Positions 49,888 to 59,034 of a DNA stretch of 64,000 bases are shown here, piece after piece (within the stretch, counting starts at the first letter, position 1; every line of letters begins with the position of its first letter). The stretch is taken from contig CAYZZU010000003.1 of the NCBI GenBank assembly GCA_964483105.1, positions 1 through 64,000 of the forward strand, in the 5' to 3' direction. A program made the position numbers and the translations under genes. The DNA is from CAYZZU01 sp964483105 (GTDB lineage: Bacteria; CG2-30-53-67). The notes under the pieces are model-generated. The model was not told where the DNA came from. It searched no databases and saw nothing but the letters and a program-made list of their open reading frames with translations.

Positions 49888-50190
49888 ATGAAAGAGATTG
49901 GAATCGGGAATCCGGCTCCTTCGCTGAGCGGCAGGGCAGTGGATCCTTCTTCGAACCGGGGTGTTTCACGGACCTCATTCAAGGATTTCCTGAAAGACTC
50001 CATTCAGAGTGTGGACGGATTCCAGAAAGAGGCGCAGCGGGCGGTTCAGAAGCTGGCCGCGGGGGAAACGGAAAATATTCATGATACCATGATCGCCTTG
50101 AAGAAGGCGGAATTGTCCTTCAAGATGATGATGCAGGTTCGGAACAAGATTGTGCAGGCCTATCAGGAAGTGATGCGGATGCAGGTCTGA
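49888..50190 (+). CDS. Flagellar hook-basal body protein FliE
   Basis: A 100-residue protein joining the MS ring to the rod. The C-terminal MIALKKAELSFKMMMQVRNKIVQAYQEVMRMQV is highly typical. It lies 20 bases after flgC and 77 before fliF. Confidence 0.92.
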   Translation: MKEIGIGNPAPSLSGRAVDPSSNRGVSRTSFKDFLKDSIQSVDGFQKEAQRAVQKLAAGETENIHDTMIALKKAELSFKMMMQVRNKIVQAYQEVMRMQV

Positions 50191-50267
50191 GAGATCGAAC
50201 CGGGTGAAGGTCTTGATCCGTTCCTTCGCCGGACTCCTGGAACCGAAGCCACACAAAGGAAGACACG

Positions 50268-51839
50268 ATGTCTGAAAAGCTGAAAAATTTTTTATCCGGT
50301 TTAAGCGCACTCCCGGCTCCCCAGAAAATTCTTATGATCGGAATGATCGGGAGCGCCGTCGCAGGAGTTTTCATCCTGATCGTCTCCTTGCAGAAGCCTT
50401 CCTATGTCCTCCTGTATTCCGGCTTGAGCACCGAAGACGCGTCCGAGGTGGTGCAGGAACTCAAGAAGGAAAAAGTTCTCTATAAACTCGGCGCCGATGG
50501 TGGAAGTGTCCTGGTACCGGCGGACAAGGTTTATGAGGCGCGGATGTCCATGGCCAGCAAGGGCCTGCCGCGAAGCGGGATCGGTTTTGAGATTTTCGAC
50601 AAGGTCAACATCGGGACCACGGAGTTTGTCCAGAAGATGAATTACCAGCGGGCCATGCAGGGCGAACTGGCCCGGACTATTTCGGAGCTTGACGGCGTGG
50701 AGCGCTGCCGGGTTCATATCTCGATTCCGGATAAAACGGTCTTTATCGAAGACCAGGAAGCGCCCACGGCTTCGGTGATTCTGAAATTAAGACCCGGATT
50801 TCGAGTCCACCCCAAACGGGTCCGGGGCATCGCTTACCTGGTTGCCGGGGCCGTGGAGGGGCTGAGTCCGGAAAAGGTGACGATTATGGATACCGAGGGG
50901 AGGGTGCTGAACGGAGGTCAGGAGGATACGGCGCAGGCCGGACTGTCCAGCACCCAGATGGAGTATCAACGAAACCTGGAGAAAACCCTGGCGAAGAACA
51001 TCGAATCCCTGTTGGAAAAGGTGATCGGGATCGGAAAAATCAAGGCACGGGTCAGTGCGACCCTCAACTTCAAACAGGTCCGGAAGACCGAAGAACTCTA
51101 TGATCCCAACGTTACGGCCGTTCGAAGCGAGCAGACCAGCAAGGAAAAATCGACGGGTCGGAATGGGGCTCCCTCCGGGATCCCCGGGGTGGCTTCCAAC
51201 GTTCCGGGGCAGAGTGGGACCGTTGTATCGAAGACGAACACTTATCAAAAACAGAATGATACCGTGAATTATGAGATCAACAAGGTGACCCGCCAGGTCG
51301 TGGAACCGGTCGGAAGTATCCAGAGGCTGTCCGTGGCAGTTCTGGTGGATGGAAGCTACAAGTCCAAAGAAGGCTCGGACAAGAAGGAGTATGTGCCGCG
51401 GACCGATCAGGAGCTGAAGAAATATGAAACCCTGATCAAGGGAGTCATCGGTTTTGATGAAAAGCGCGGTGACCAGATTCATGTGGAGAATATCCCCTTT
51501 GAGCAGGATGTCAATGAATCGTGGGCGGGGACCGGAGAGTCAAAAGGACTGATCAGTCCTCTGATGATCGTGATTCTCCGGTATGCGGTGATCGCTCTGG
51601 TCGGGGTGCTCTTTCTGCTCTTTTTCGTCAGACCGTTGATGACGTGGATTACCAGTACTCCGGGAACGGGATATCCCGCCACTGTCGCGGAATTGGAGAC
51701 GGCCCTGGACAAGCACATGCTTCCGGGACTGAACCGAGACCGTCAACAGGAGCTCCGGGAAGATCTGCAGAAACTTCTGAAGGAAGAACCGGCTTTGGCG
51801 ACCACCCTGGTTCGTGACTGGTTGAATGACAGGAGATAA
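50268..51839 (+). CDS. Flagellar MS-ring protein FliF
   Basis: A 523-residue membrane protein forming the MS ring. Transmembrane segments lie near residues 20-42 and 430-455 (IVILRYAVIALVGVLFLLFF). The YscJ/FliF domains are clear, with FEIFDKVNIGTTEFVQKMNYQRAMQGELARTI and RVHISIPDKTVFIEDQEAPTASV. The cytosolic C-terminus binds FliG, encoded next. Confidence 0.95.
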   Translation: MSEKLKNFLSGLSALPAPQKILMIGMIGSAVAGVFILIVSLQKPSYVLLYSGLSTEDASEVVQELKKEKVLYKLGADGGSVLVPADKVYEARMSMASKGLPRSGIGFEIFDKVNIGTTEFVQKMNYQRAMQGELARTISELDGVERCRVHISIPDKTVFIEDQEAPTASVILKLRPGFRVHPKRVRGIAYLVAGAVEGLSPEKVTIMDTEGRVLNGGQEDTAQAGLSSTQMEYQRNLEKTLAKNIESLLEKVIGIGKIKARVSATLNFKQVRKTEELYDPNVTAVRSEQTSKEKSTGRNGAPSGIPGVASNVPGQSGTVVSKTNTYQKQNDTVNYEINKVTRQVVEPVGSIQRLSVAVLVDGSYKSKEGSDKKEYVPRTDQELKKYETLIKGVIGFDEKRGDQIHVENIPFEQDVNESWAGTGESKGLISPLMIVILRYAVIALVGVLFLLFFVRPLMTWITSTPGTGYPATVAELETALDKHMLPGLNRDRQQELREDLQKLLKEEPALATTLVRDWLNDRR

Positions 51840-51844
51840 ACGTC

Positions 51845-52852
51845 GTGGCTGAGAATCTGAACGGACCGGAAAAAGCGGCTATTCTGCTCCTTTCCCTGGG
51901 TGAGAAGTTCGCCTCGCAGGTGATCCGGAATCTCGACGCCCACGAGGTGCACCGGCTGGGCGCGTACATGAGCCGGGTCAAGGACTATACCATGGACCAG
52001 ATTGACAAGGTTCTGGAAGAATACCACCAGAAGGCTTATCAGGCTCAGCAAGGGGTGCCCATCGCGAACGAGGATTATGTGAAGAAACTGATTCTCGGTT
52101 CCCTGGGCGAAGAACGTGCCCGGCCGATTCTGGAAAAACTCTCTTCCTCGCATCATCAGGTGGATCTCTCTTTTGTCCGGGACATTGATCCGGTCAATCT
52201 TGTGAATTTCATCAAGATGGAACATCCGCAGACGATTGCCCTGATCATGTCCTATGTCAGCCCCTCCAATGCCGCGCAACTCCTCTCCCTCCTTCCGGAA
52301 CAGCTTCGGGCGGAGGTGGTGATCCGGATGGCGAGTCTGGAAAGCGTGGATACCGGCATGGTGACCGAGATCGCCAGTGTGATCGAGCGGGAGGTCAAGG
52401 CCGGCGGCGCGGTGAGCGACAGCCACAAAGTGAGCGGACTGCAGACCGTCGCGGAGATCATGAACAACCTGGATAAGTCCGTGTCGGTAGAACTGCTGAG
52501 CTTCCTGGAGGAGAAGGACAAAGAGCTGACCACTGAGATTCAGGAACTCATGTTTGTCTTCGATGATCTGGTGACCATCGACGATCGTGGGATCCAGACC
52601 ATCCTGAAGAATATTGAAAACGATAAACTGATTGTCGCGCTGAGGACTGCCAGCGATGAGATCAAGGAAAAGATCTTCAGGAACCTGTCGACCCGCGCGG
52701 CGCAAATGATCCAGGAAGAAATCGAGGTCATGGGACCGATCCGGATCAGCGAGGTGGAGGCGGCACAGAAAGAGATCGCAGCCGTTGCCAGGAAGCTGGA
52801 AGAAGACGGAGAGATTGTGATCTCCAAGGGAGAAGGAGATATCGTTGTCTAA
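51845..52852 (+). CDS. Flagellar motor switch protein FliG
   Basis: A 335-residue rotor protein. The N-terminus (NGPEKAAILLLSLGEKFASQVIRNL) binds FliF. MEHPQTIALIMSYV is the middle-domain signature. The C-terminal MFVFDDLVTIDDRGIQTILKNI and LIVALRTASDEIKEKIFRNLS contain the charged residues that engage MotA. The start is GTG at 51845, five bases after fliF. It overlaps fliH by eight bases. Confidence 0.95.
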   Translation: MAENLNGPEKAAILLLSLGEKFASQVIRNLDAHEVHRLGAYMSRVKDYTMDQIDKVLEEYHQKAYQAQQGVPIANEDYVKKLILGSLGEERARPILEKLSSSHHQVDLSFVRDIDPVNLVNFIKMEHPQTIALIMSYVSPSNAAQLLSLLPEQLRAEVVIRMASLESVDTGMVTEIASVIEREVKAGGAVSDSHKVSGLQTVAEIMNNLDKSVSVELLSFLEEKDKELTTEIQELMFVFDDLVTIDDRGIQTILKNIENDKLIVALRTASDEIKEKIFRNLSTRAAQMIQEEIEVMGPIRISEVEAAQKEIAAVARKLEEDGEIVISKGEGDIVV

Positions 52853-53603
52853 GCTGATTAAATGTCGGCCCGACGAGGGAAGAAGGTGGACGCCGATGGA
52901 ACTGGAGGAGATGAATCCAAGGAATGCGGCGACTTGTCTGGCGGACCCGAATTGGATTTTTGAAACCACCGGTTTTGTCACGGGCAGGCAGGCCTGCAGT
53001 ATTCAAATGTCTCCGGAGGAGATCATCGCCCGGGCAAAAAAACGCGCGGATGAGATCGCGCGGGATGCCTACAGCAAGGGATTTGAGCAGGGTGAACGGG
53101 CTGGTTTTGAACTGGGTAACAAAAAAGCCGAATCGGTTGCGCAGGAATTGTCGGCCGTCATCCAGGAGATCCGGAATACGCGGGATGAGATTCTGCGCCA
53201 GAGTGAACGGGAGGCCGTTACACTGGCCATGCGTCTCGCGGAAAAGATCGTCTGCCGTGAGATTTCGATCCACGAAGATGCCGTCCTGGATGTGGCCAAA
53301 GACGCCTTGCGGCTGGTTTCCGAAAACGACCGGGTTCGGATCGTGCTGAATCCCGAAGACCTCGCCTTCCTGGAAAAGAGCAGCGAGAAACTTCAGGAGT
53401 CCGTGAAATGCGCATCCGCTTTTGACCTGGAAGCGGATTCCTCGATTCAGAGGGGAGGATGTCGTGTGATGACCCGGCTGGGAGAGGTCAATGCCGAAAT
53501 CGACAGAAAGATGGAGGTCCTCTTTCAGAAAGTGATGGAAAGGATGGAATCGCGAGCGCGCAGCGAAAAGTCTCCTGAAACGGAAGGGGGGCCGTCGTGT
53601 TGA
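52845..53603 (+). CDS. Flagellar assembly protein FliH
   Basis: A 252-residue regulator of the export ATPase FliI. The central region has the small-residue spacing and helical charge pattern of FliH (DEIARDAYSKGFEQGERAGFELG), followed by LAMRLAEKIVCREI in the conserved C-terminal part. The TTG at 52845 is preferred because GAAGGAG sits six bases upstream; the ATG at 52896 has a weaker site. It overlaps fliG and fliI. Confidence 0.88.
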   Translation: MSKLIKCRPDEGRRWTPMELEEMNPRNAATCLADPNWIFETTGFVTGRQACSIQMSPEEIIARAKKRADEIARDAYSKGFEQGERAGFELGNKKAESVAQELSAVIQEIRNTRDEILRQSEREAVTLAMRLAEKIVCREISIHEDAVLDVAKDALRLVSENDRVRIVLNPEDLAFLEKSSEKLQESVKCASAFDLEADSSIQRGGCRVMTRLGEVNAEIDRKMEVLFQKVMERMESRARSEKSPETEGGPSC

Positions 53604-54910
53604 TCGACCTGACATCCTACAGGACGTTGGTCGAAGAAACCACAGCGGTTCAGCTCACCGGTTCGGTTTCACGAATTACCGGTTTGATGATTGAAGCGGA
53701 TGGTCCCCATACCAGGCTGGGGGGGATGTGTGAAATTATTCCTCAATACGGAACAGAAAGAGTGCGGGCGGAGGTTGTCGGTTTCCGAGACCATCGGGTC
53801 CTGTTGATGCCTTATGGTGAAAGTGAGGGGATCGGGCCCGGTGATCGGGTGCTTTCCGTTCAGTCGGTGGGAACCGTCGAGGTCGGTCCGCAACTTCTGG
53901 GGCGTGTCGTGAACGGGTTCGGCGAGGCCATTGACGGGCTCGGAACGGTTCAGGGACAGGCCCACTATCCCCTGCGGGCCCAACCGCCTGACCCGCTGTC
54001 AAGAAGGAGGATTTCCGAACCGCTTGATCTGGGTATCCGGGCGTTTAACGGTCTTCTGACTTGCGGGAAGGGACAACGGATCGGGATTCTTGCCGGGAGC
54101 GGCGTGGGGAAGAGTACCTTGTTAGGCATGATCGCGCGGTACACCTGCGCGGATGTCAATGTGATTGCCTTGATCGGAGAACGAGGAAGGGAGGTCAGGG
54201 AATTTATCGAGAAGGACCTGGGACCCGAGGGGGTGAAACGTTCCGTGGTGGTGGTGGCCACCTCGGATCAATCTCCGCTGTTGAGGATCCGTGCGGCCTA
54301 TGTAGCGACCGCTGTCGCGGAATACTTTCGTGATCAGGGGTACGATGTCAATCTGATGATGGATTCCATTACCCGTTTTGCCATGGCCCAGCGGGAGGTC
54401 GGTCTGGCCGTTGGAGAGCCCCCCACGACCAAGGGATATACGCCGTCGGTGTTCACCCTGCTCCCCAAACTGCTGGAGCGGGCCGGGACGTGTGAAAAGA
54501 AGGGGAGTATCACGGGACTCTACACCGTGCTGGTGGAAGGAGACGACATGAATGAGCCGATCGCCGACGCTACGCGTGCCATCCTGGATGGTCATATCGT
54601 CCTGTCCAGAGAAATCGCGGCGCAGGGGCATTATCCAGCGATCGATGTTTTAAACAGCAAAAGCAGGGTGATGATCGATGTGGTCGATTCGCTCCAGTTG
54701 AAACTGGCGAACCGTTTGATCGCGACGCTCGCCACCTACCGGAATGCTGAAGATCTGATCAATATCGGGGCCTATGTCCACGGCAGTAATCCGAGGATCG
54801 ATGAGGCGATTGAGAAACATGGTCCGATCCTGTCCTATCTCCAGCAGGAGATCGGAGAAAGAGTAACATTGCAGCAGAGTGTAGAGGCCTTAAAGGAAAT
54901 CTTTACATAG
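53597..54910 (+). CDS. Flagellum-specific ATPase FliI
   Basis: A 437-residue ATPase powering the flagellar export gate. Walker A is GILAGSGVGKSTL, followed by IALIGERGREVREFIE and the Walker B region VNLMMDSITRFAMAQREVGLA. GLYTVLVEGDDMNEPIADATR and LDGHIVLSREIAAQGHYPAID are typical of the type III family. The start is GTG at 53597, overlapping fliH by seven bases. Confidence 0.95.
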   Translation: MLIDLTSYRTLVEETTAVQLTGSVSRITGLMIEADGPHTRLGGMCEIIPQYGTERVRAEVVGFRDHRVLLMPYGESEGIGPGDRVLSVQSVGTVEVGPQLLGRVVNGFGEAIDGLGTVQGQAHYPLRAQPPDPLSRRRISEPLDLGIRAFNGLLTCGKGQRIGILAGSGVGKSTLLGMIARYTCADVNVIALIGERGREVREFIEKDLGPEGVKRSVVVVATSDQSPLLRIRAAYVATAVAEYFRDQGYDVNLMMDSITRFAMAQREVGLAVGEPPTTKGYTPSVFTLLPKLLERAGTCEKKGSITGLYTVLVEGDDMNEPIADATRAILDGHIVLSREIAAQGHYPAIDVLNSKSRVMIDVVDSLQLKLANRLIATLATYRNAEDLINIGAYVHGSNPRIDEAIEKHGPILSYLQQEIGERVTLQQSVEALKEIFT

Positions 54911-54922
54911 GATGGACGCGGA

Positions 54923-55426
54923 ATGAAGAGGTATCGGTTTCGTTTTGCATCGGTTCTGAAGTATCGTGGGCGGATTCTGGAGCGGATTGAAAGGGAATTC
55001 GCCGAACTGCAGAGGAAATTGCTGACCGAGTTTTCCAGACTGGATTTTTTGGAGAAATCCCGCGCGGAAACAATCCGGAACATGCAGGACAGACAGGCAT
55101 CGGGAATGACCATTCAGGATCTTCGTTTATACGATGCGTTTCTCGAACGGATCGATTTTGAGGTGCAGCACCAGCGGGAAGTTCTGAAGGAATGCAACCA
55201 TGAAGTGGAGACCAAACGTCAGGAGCTGCTGATCGCTTCACAGAAAAAGAAAGCCCTCGAGAAACTGAGAGAATATGAAGAAAAGGAGTACCGGGAAAGA
55301 GAGCGACATCTGGAGACCCTCCAGAACGATGAGCTCACGCTGATCAAAATCGCAAGAAACAGGTGTACCGGCCGGATTCACGAACGCGACGGTGAAAACC
55401 GGATTCGGTCCCGGGAGGTTTTATGA
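54923..55426 (+). CDS. Flagellar export protein FliJ
   Basis: A 167-residue, highly charged coiled-coil protein beginning MKRYRFRFASVLKYRGRILE, the typical FliJ start. The remainder is long alpha helix with heptad patterns. FliJ links the ATPase ring to the export gate. It lies 12 bases after fliI and overlaps motE by four bases (ATGA). Confidence 0.85.
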   Translation: MKRYRFRFASVLKYRGRILERIEREFAELQRKLLTEFSRLDFLEKSRAETIRNMQDRQASGMTIQDLRLYDAFLERIDFEVQHQREVLKECNHEVETKRQELLIASQKKKALEKLREYEEKEYRERERHLETLQNDELTLIKIARNRCTGRIHERDGENRIRSREVL

Positions 55427-55980
55427 AAAGGCGAAACCGAAGTTGGTACCGGATCCTTCTTCTGTTCGGAATCTTTTTTTTCTCGGTTTCTCTGAATGCC
55501 GCGCAAGCCGCGCAACCTCGGGCCGCGAAGCCCGGTGGGTCCCAGGTTCCCCGTGACACCGATTCCGAACTGATTCAGTCCGTTTCACTGGAAAGGGCGC
55601 ATCTGAAACGACTACAGAGAAACCTCCTGCTGGAACAGAACCGCCTTCAACAGACTCGTAAGGAAGTGGAAGCGCGCATCCTGGTTTTGCAGAAATTGCA
55701 GGAGGATCTGAAAACCCGGATCGTGGAATGGAATAAACGGCTTCAGACGAAGCAGGATCAGGAAACCCGGCATCTGGTCAAGGTGTATGAAGCCATGAGC
55801 CCCGAAGAGGCAGGACCACTGGTCTCCGCCCTGGACCAGAGAATCGCCGTGAAACTCCTCTCCCGGATGAAGGACAAGAAGGCCGGTAAAATTCTGGAAG
55901 CCATGGAGAAAAAGAAGGCGGTTCGCCTGACCGAGATTCTGGCCTCGATGAAGAAGATGAAGAAAAAGAAAAGCCGATAG
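55423..55980 (+). CDS. MotE-like flagellar protein
   Basis: A 185-residue protein with an N-terminal hydrophobic segment (ILLLFGIFFFSVSL), a long coiled coil (about 50-115), and a C-terminal MgtE-N-like helical domain with YEAMSPEEAGPLVSALDQRIAVKLLSRMKDKKAGKILEAM. This arrangement and the position between fliJ and fliK fit MotE, thought to chaperone the stator protein MotC or stabilise the motor periphery. The Lys-rich end is odd. The name is by family and context. Confidence 0.72.
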   Translation: MKRRNRSWYRILLLFGIFFFSVSLNAAQAAQPRAAKPGGSQVPRDTDSELIQSVSLERAHLKRLQRNLLLEQNRLQQTRKEVEARILVLQKLQEDLKTRIVEWNKRLQTKQDQETRHLVKVYEAMSPEEAGPLVSALDQRIAVKLLSRMKDKKAGKILEAMEKKKAVRLTEILASMKKMKKKKSR

Positions 55981-56043
55981 AGGAATCCTCTTCTCCGGTT
56001 ATTGGCCGGGGAATGAAATCCATCGGGAAAGGAGGTGATCCAA

Positions 56044-57780
56044 ATGGAAGCTTACGCAGTCCCTGTTGACGCGGCGGTATCCGGCGCGACGGAACAGACC
56101 GGTGCGCAACCAACGATTGTTCCCAAGAATTCCTTTGCGCGGAAGCTGGATGAGGCCCGAACCGGTGTCTCTTCCGGTCGGTCTCCGTCCGCCCCGGTTC
56201 AGGGGAGTCGGGTTGCAGAAAAGAGCACTCACGGAACCGGGAGGTCCAGGAACTTCTCCCCATCCGGCCGGAATGAAACTACCGGCCCTGCCACGAAGAA
56301 GTCCCGGATTTCCGGGAAGTCCCGGGTGCCGGGGGAATCTTCCGATCCGAAGGCCGTCTCAGCCGACGGGAGTGCCTCGGTCGCCTTGATCGTTCCCCGG
56401 ACCGGGGCACCCCGGGTGCCGGAGGGAACATTTCCGAAAGAGGGGACTCCAACGCGAGGTGCAGGAAAGGATGTTGGAAAGGCGGCGGGATCCGCAGGTG
56501 GAATGCATCCCGACATCCGGGGCGCGGATCTTGTCGCTCCAGTGGAACGCAAGACGCCGCTCGGGGGGGATTCATGGAGGATTTTCTCCCCGATGGTGAA
56601 GCCGGAACCGGTTCACGGAGGGAAGGCACCCCCTGCTGCCCGCGCGGAGAAATCGGAGGAAAAGATTCCCGGGGGAAAGGCGGTTCCGGAGAACCGGGAA
56701 CCGGGGTTCTCACAAAGGATTGAGGGGGAAGATCTCCTCTTTCCCGGCGTGGACCGGTCCGTGAAAAGGTCTGCGGGCGAACATCCGGTTCAGGGGGTCG
56801 GGGCCATGGCATCCACTCCGGGTGAGAAAGCCGTGGTGCCGTTCGTCCGGACGGGGTATCGGCCTGGAATGCCGGCCCGTTCTGAGTCGGGAGGTTCCCG
56901 GCGGGATGGAGACCATGGAAAAGTCGACGAGTGGAATTCCCATCAGGACACTCGCGTAGTTCAGAATCCCGTGGGGAAACGGCCTATCGCAGGACGGCAT
57001 CTTTTCCCGTTGAAGCCTTCCGTTCCCGGGAAGGAAGGGAAGGCTGGGGTACGGAACGGACCGATGAAGAGGCCGATGCATGCATGGAGCAAAGGGGGTC
57101 AAACGGCTCCGATGGATTCCCGTGTCCTCTCCGGTGTCCTGAAGGATCGGACGGGAACGAACGGGATGCAGCCGATACCGTCGGGTGCGGACAGCGCGTC
57201 CCATCCGGGACTTTCCTTTCCGGAAAAGTCGGCTTTCTTCCCCATGGACCACGGACAGAGCGCCTTTTCGGGAAACAAAGTGTCATTGAGTCCGGGTTCC
57301 GTCATGCCCCCCCCGGTTCCGGACCATGGAAGTACGAATGCTCAGGGAGTTCTGAACCAGGTTCTCTCACAGCTGCATGTCATGACCCGGCCTGGAACGG
57401 GGGAGAAGACTCTCTCGCTTCAACTTCATCCGGAGTCTCTGGGGAGACTGAAGATGCGCGTTTCCCTCCAGGGACACCACCTGGTCGCGGATCTGACAGC
57501 CGTGACGCCGCATGCTAAGGAATTGATTGCCGGGCATATGCATACCTTGAGGCAGGCGCTGACGGACCAGGGATTTCATGTGGAACGTTTTGACGTTCAT
57601 CTGCGTAATGACGCCGGAGGAAACGCTTTCGCAAATACCGGACAGACCTTTCGTGATCCCGGAGGATCCGGTCGGGAAGGATTCACCTACCGGGGTCTTT
57701 CCGGGATGGATGAACCGGAAGCAATTTCTTTGGACGCTGCAATCGCCGTGTCGGAACACGGTGTCAATCTTTTTGCGTGA
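56044..57780 (+). CDS. Flagellar hook-length control protein FliK
   Basis: A 578-residue protein that measures hook length and switches export specificity. The first 430 residues are low-complexity, rich in Gly, Pro, Ser and Lys, as in other FliK proteins. The conserved C-terminal domain starts around LQLHPESLGRLKMRVSLQGHHLVADLTA and includes LRQALTDQGFHVERFDVHL. The ATG at 56044 follows AAAGGAGGTGATC, a complete match to the 16S anti-Shine-Dalgarno sequence. It is followed 19 bases later by flgD. Confidence 0.88.
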   Translation: MEAYAVPVDAAVSGATEQTGAQPTIVPKNSFARKLDEARTGVSSGRSPSAPVQGSRVAEKSTHGTGRSRNFSPSGRNETTGPATKKSRISGKSRVPGESSDPKAVSADGSASVALIVPRTGAPRVPEGTFPKEGTPTRGAGKDVGKAAGSAGGMHPDIRGADLVAPVERKTPLGGDSWRIFSPMVKPEPVHGGKAPPAARAEKSEEKIPGGKAVPENREPGFSQRIEGEDLLFPGVDRSVKRSAGEHPVQGVGAMASTPGEKAVVPFVRTGYRPGMPARSESGGSRRDGDHGKVDEWNSHQDTRVVQNPVGKRPIAGRHLFPLKPSVPGKEGKAGVRNGPMKRPMHAWSKGGQTAPMDSRVLSGVLKDRTGTNGMQPIPSGADSASHPGLSFPEKSAFFPMDHGQSAFSGNKVSLSPGSVMPPPVPDHGSTNAQGVLNQVLSQLHVMTRPGTGEKTLSLQLHPESLGRLKMRVSLQGHHLVADLTAVTPHAKELIAGHMHTLRQALTDQGFHVERFDVHLRNDAGGNAFANTGQTFRDPGGSGREGFTYRGLSGMDEPEAISLDAAIAVSEHGVNLFA

Positions 57781-57799
57781 TTGAAAGGAGGTGACGGGT

Positions 57800-58471
57800 A
57801 TGATTCAGACTCATGGCGTAAAGGCGAGCCCTTTTTCTTTGTCGGGTGTTTCAACGGAAGGTGCAGGAGTGGGGAAGAAAACGATCGGGAAGGATCAGTT
57901 CCTCCGGTTGTTGACGACCCAGATGCAATACCAGGACCCGCTGAATCCCATGGACGGAACCAATTTTACGGCGCAGTTGGCGCAATTCTCAAGCCTGGAG
58001 CAACTCTCTCAGGTAAACGGGAATCTGGAGAGTTTGAAAACGGATCAGGGGAATCTGGCCAATCTCCAGACCACGAACTATCTCGGAAAGAAGGTGGTGA
58101 CGGAAGGGGATCAGATCACGGTTTCGGGAGGATCTCCGAGTCCCGCGCAATACCGCCTCCAAAGCGGGGCGGAGAGTGGAAGTCTCTCGATCTACGACGC
58201 CGAGGGAACTCTGGTCAGGGTGATCGAGCTGGGCAGAAAGGAACCGGGAGTTTATAACGTTCCCTGGGACGGAAAAGACCGGAACGGGAATCCGGTTCCG
58301 GACGGTGAGTACCGGTTTCAGACCGACTTCTATGACGAGGACAACAACTATGTTCCCTCCCTCATGTACCGGATGGGAACGGTCCAGGGAGTGGTTTTTG
58401 ATTCCGGAGAGTCCTTCCTGGATTTAGGCGGGGACAAGGTTCCGGTGAACCAGGTCATTAAGGTTTACTGA
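57800..58471 (+). CDS. Flagellar hook capping protein FlgD
   Basis: A 223-residue scaffold required for hook assembly. GKDQFLRLLTTQMQYQDPLNPMDGTNFTAQLAQFSSLEQL is the diagnostic N-terminal region. The C-terminal half has the FlgD Ig-like/tudor layout with GVYNVPWDGKDRNGNPVPDGEYRF. The ATG at 57800 follows AAAGGAGG at eight bases. Confidence 0.94.
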   Translation: MIQTHGVKASPFSLSGVSTEGAGVGKKTIGKDQFLRLLTTQMQYQDPLNPMDGTNFTAQLAQFSSLEQLSQVNGNLESLKTDQGNLANLQTTNYLGKKVVTEGDQITVSGGSPSPAQYRLQSGAESGSLSIYDAEGTLVRVIELGRKEPGVYNVPWDGKDRNGNPVPDGEYRFQTDFYDEDNNYVPSLMYRMGTVQGVVFDSGESFLDLGGDKVPVNQVIKVY

Positions 58472-58524
58472 CCGGCGCCCGGTTCCTGTTTTTATTCTTT
58501 GCAAAAGAGAAAGGGGGTGTAAAA

Positions 58525-58893
58525 ATGGTTCAGGGGATCCGGTTTCCGGTTCCGCCGTCCATTCCAGAAGGAACAGGGAAAACGGGGCCGAAACCGGGCG
58601 GCGCTTTTGACGCGCTTCTTCGCCGGGAAATCGATCAGCGGGAGGTCCGTTTTTCGCGGCATGCCGTGGATCGGATGTCGAGCAGAAATATCCGGGTAGG
58701 GCCTGAGGAGATGGCGAAGATCCGTCAGGCCATGGATCATGCCGTTCGAAAGGGAGCGAAGGACTCCCTCTTCATGACGGATCAACACGCCTTCATCGTC
58801 AGCGTGGAAAACCGGACGGTGGTGACAGCCATGGACAGGTCGTCCATGAGAAACAACCTGTTCACCCACATCGACAGTGCGGTGATTTTGTAG
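58525..58893 (+). CDS. Flagellar operon protein (TIGR02530-like)
   Basis: A 122-residue protein. VRFSRHAVDRMSSRNIRVGPEEMAKIRQAMDHAVRKGAKDSLFMTDQHAFIVSVENRTVVTAMDR matches the small flagellar-operon family that commonly lies between flgD and flgE. Its exact role is not established. It sits 53 bases after flgD, with GGGGGTG upstream of the ATG. Confidence 0.8.
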   Translation: MVQGIRFPVPPSIPEGTGKTGPKPGGAFDALLRREIDQREVRFSRHAVDRMSSRNIRVGPEEMAKIRQAMDHAVRKGAKDSLFMTDQHAFIVSVENRTVVTAMDRSSMRNNLFTHIDSAVIL

Positions 58894-59034
58894 CATCCGG
58901 GGAAGGCCCGGATTTCAGAGAAAACATGAATTCATCAGGCCGGACCCGAATCAGGGAGGCCTGCCGCCGTGGATCGATTGAAGCGGCGGATCATGGAACC
59001 GGAGAGCATCCGGTTCCAAGAAGGAGGGTTTGCA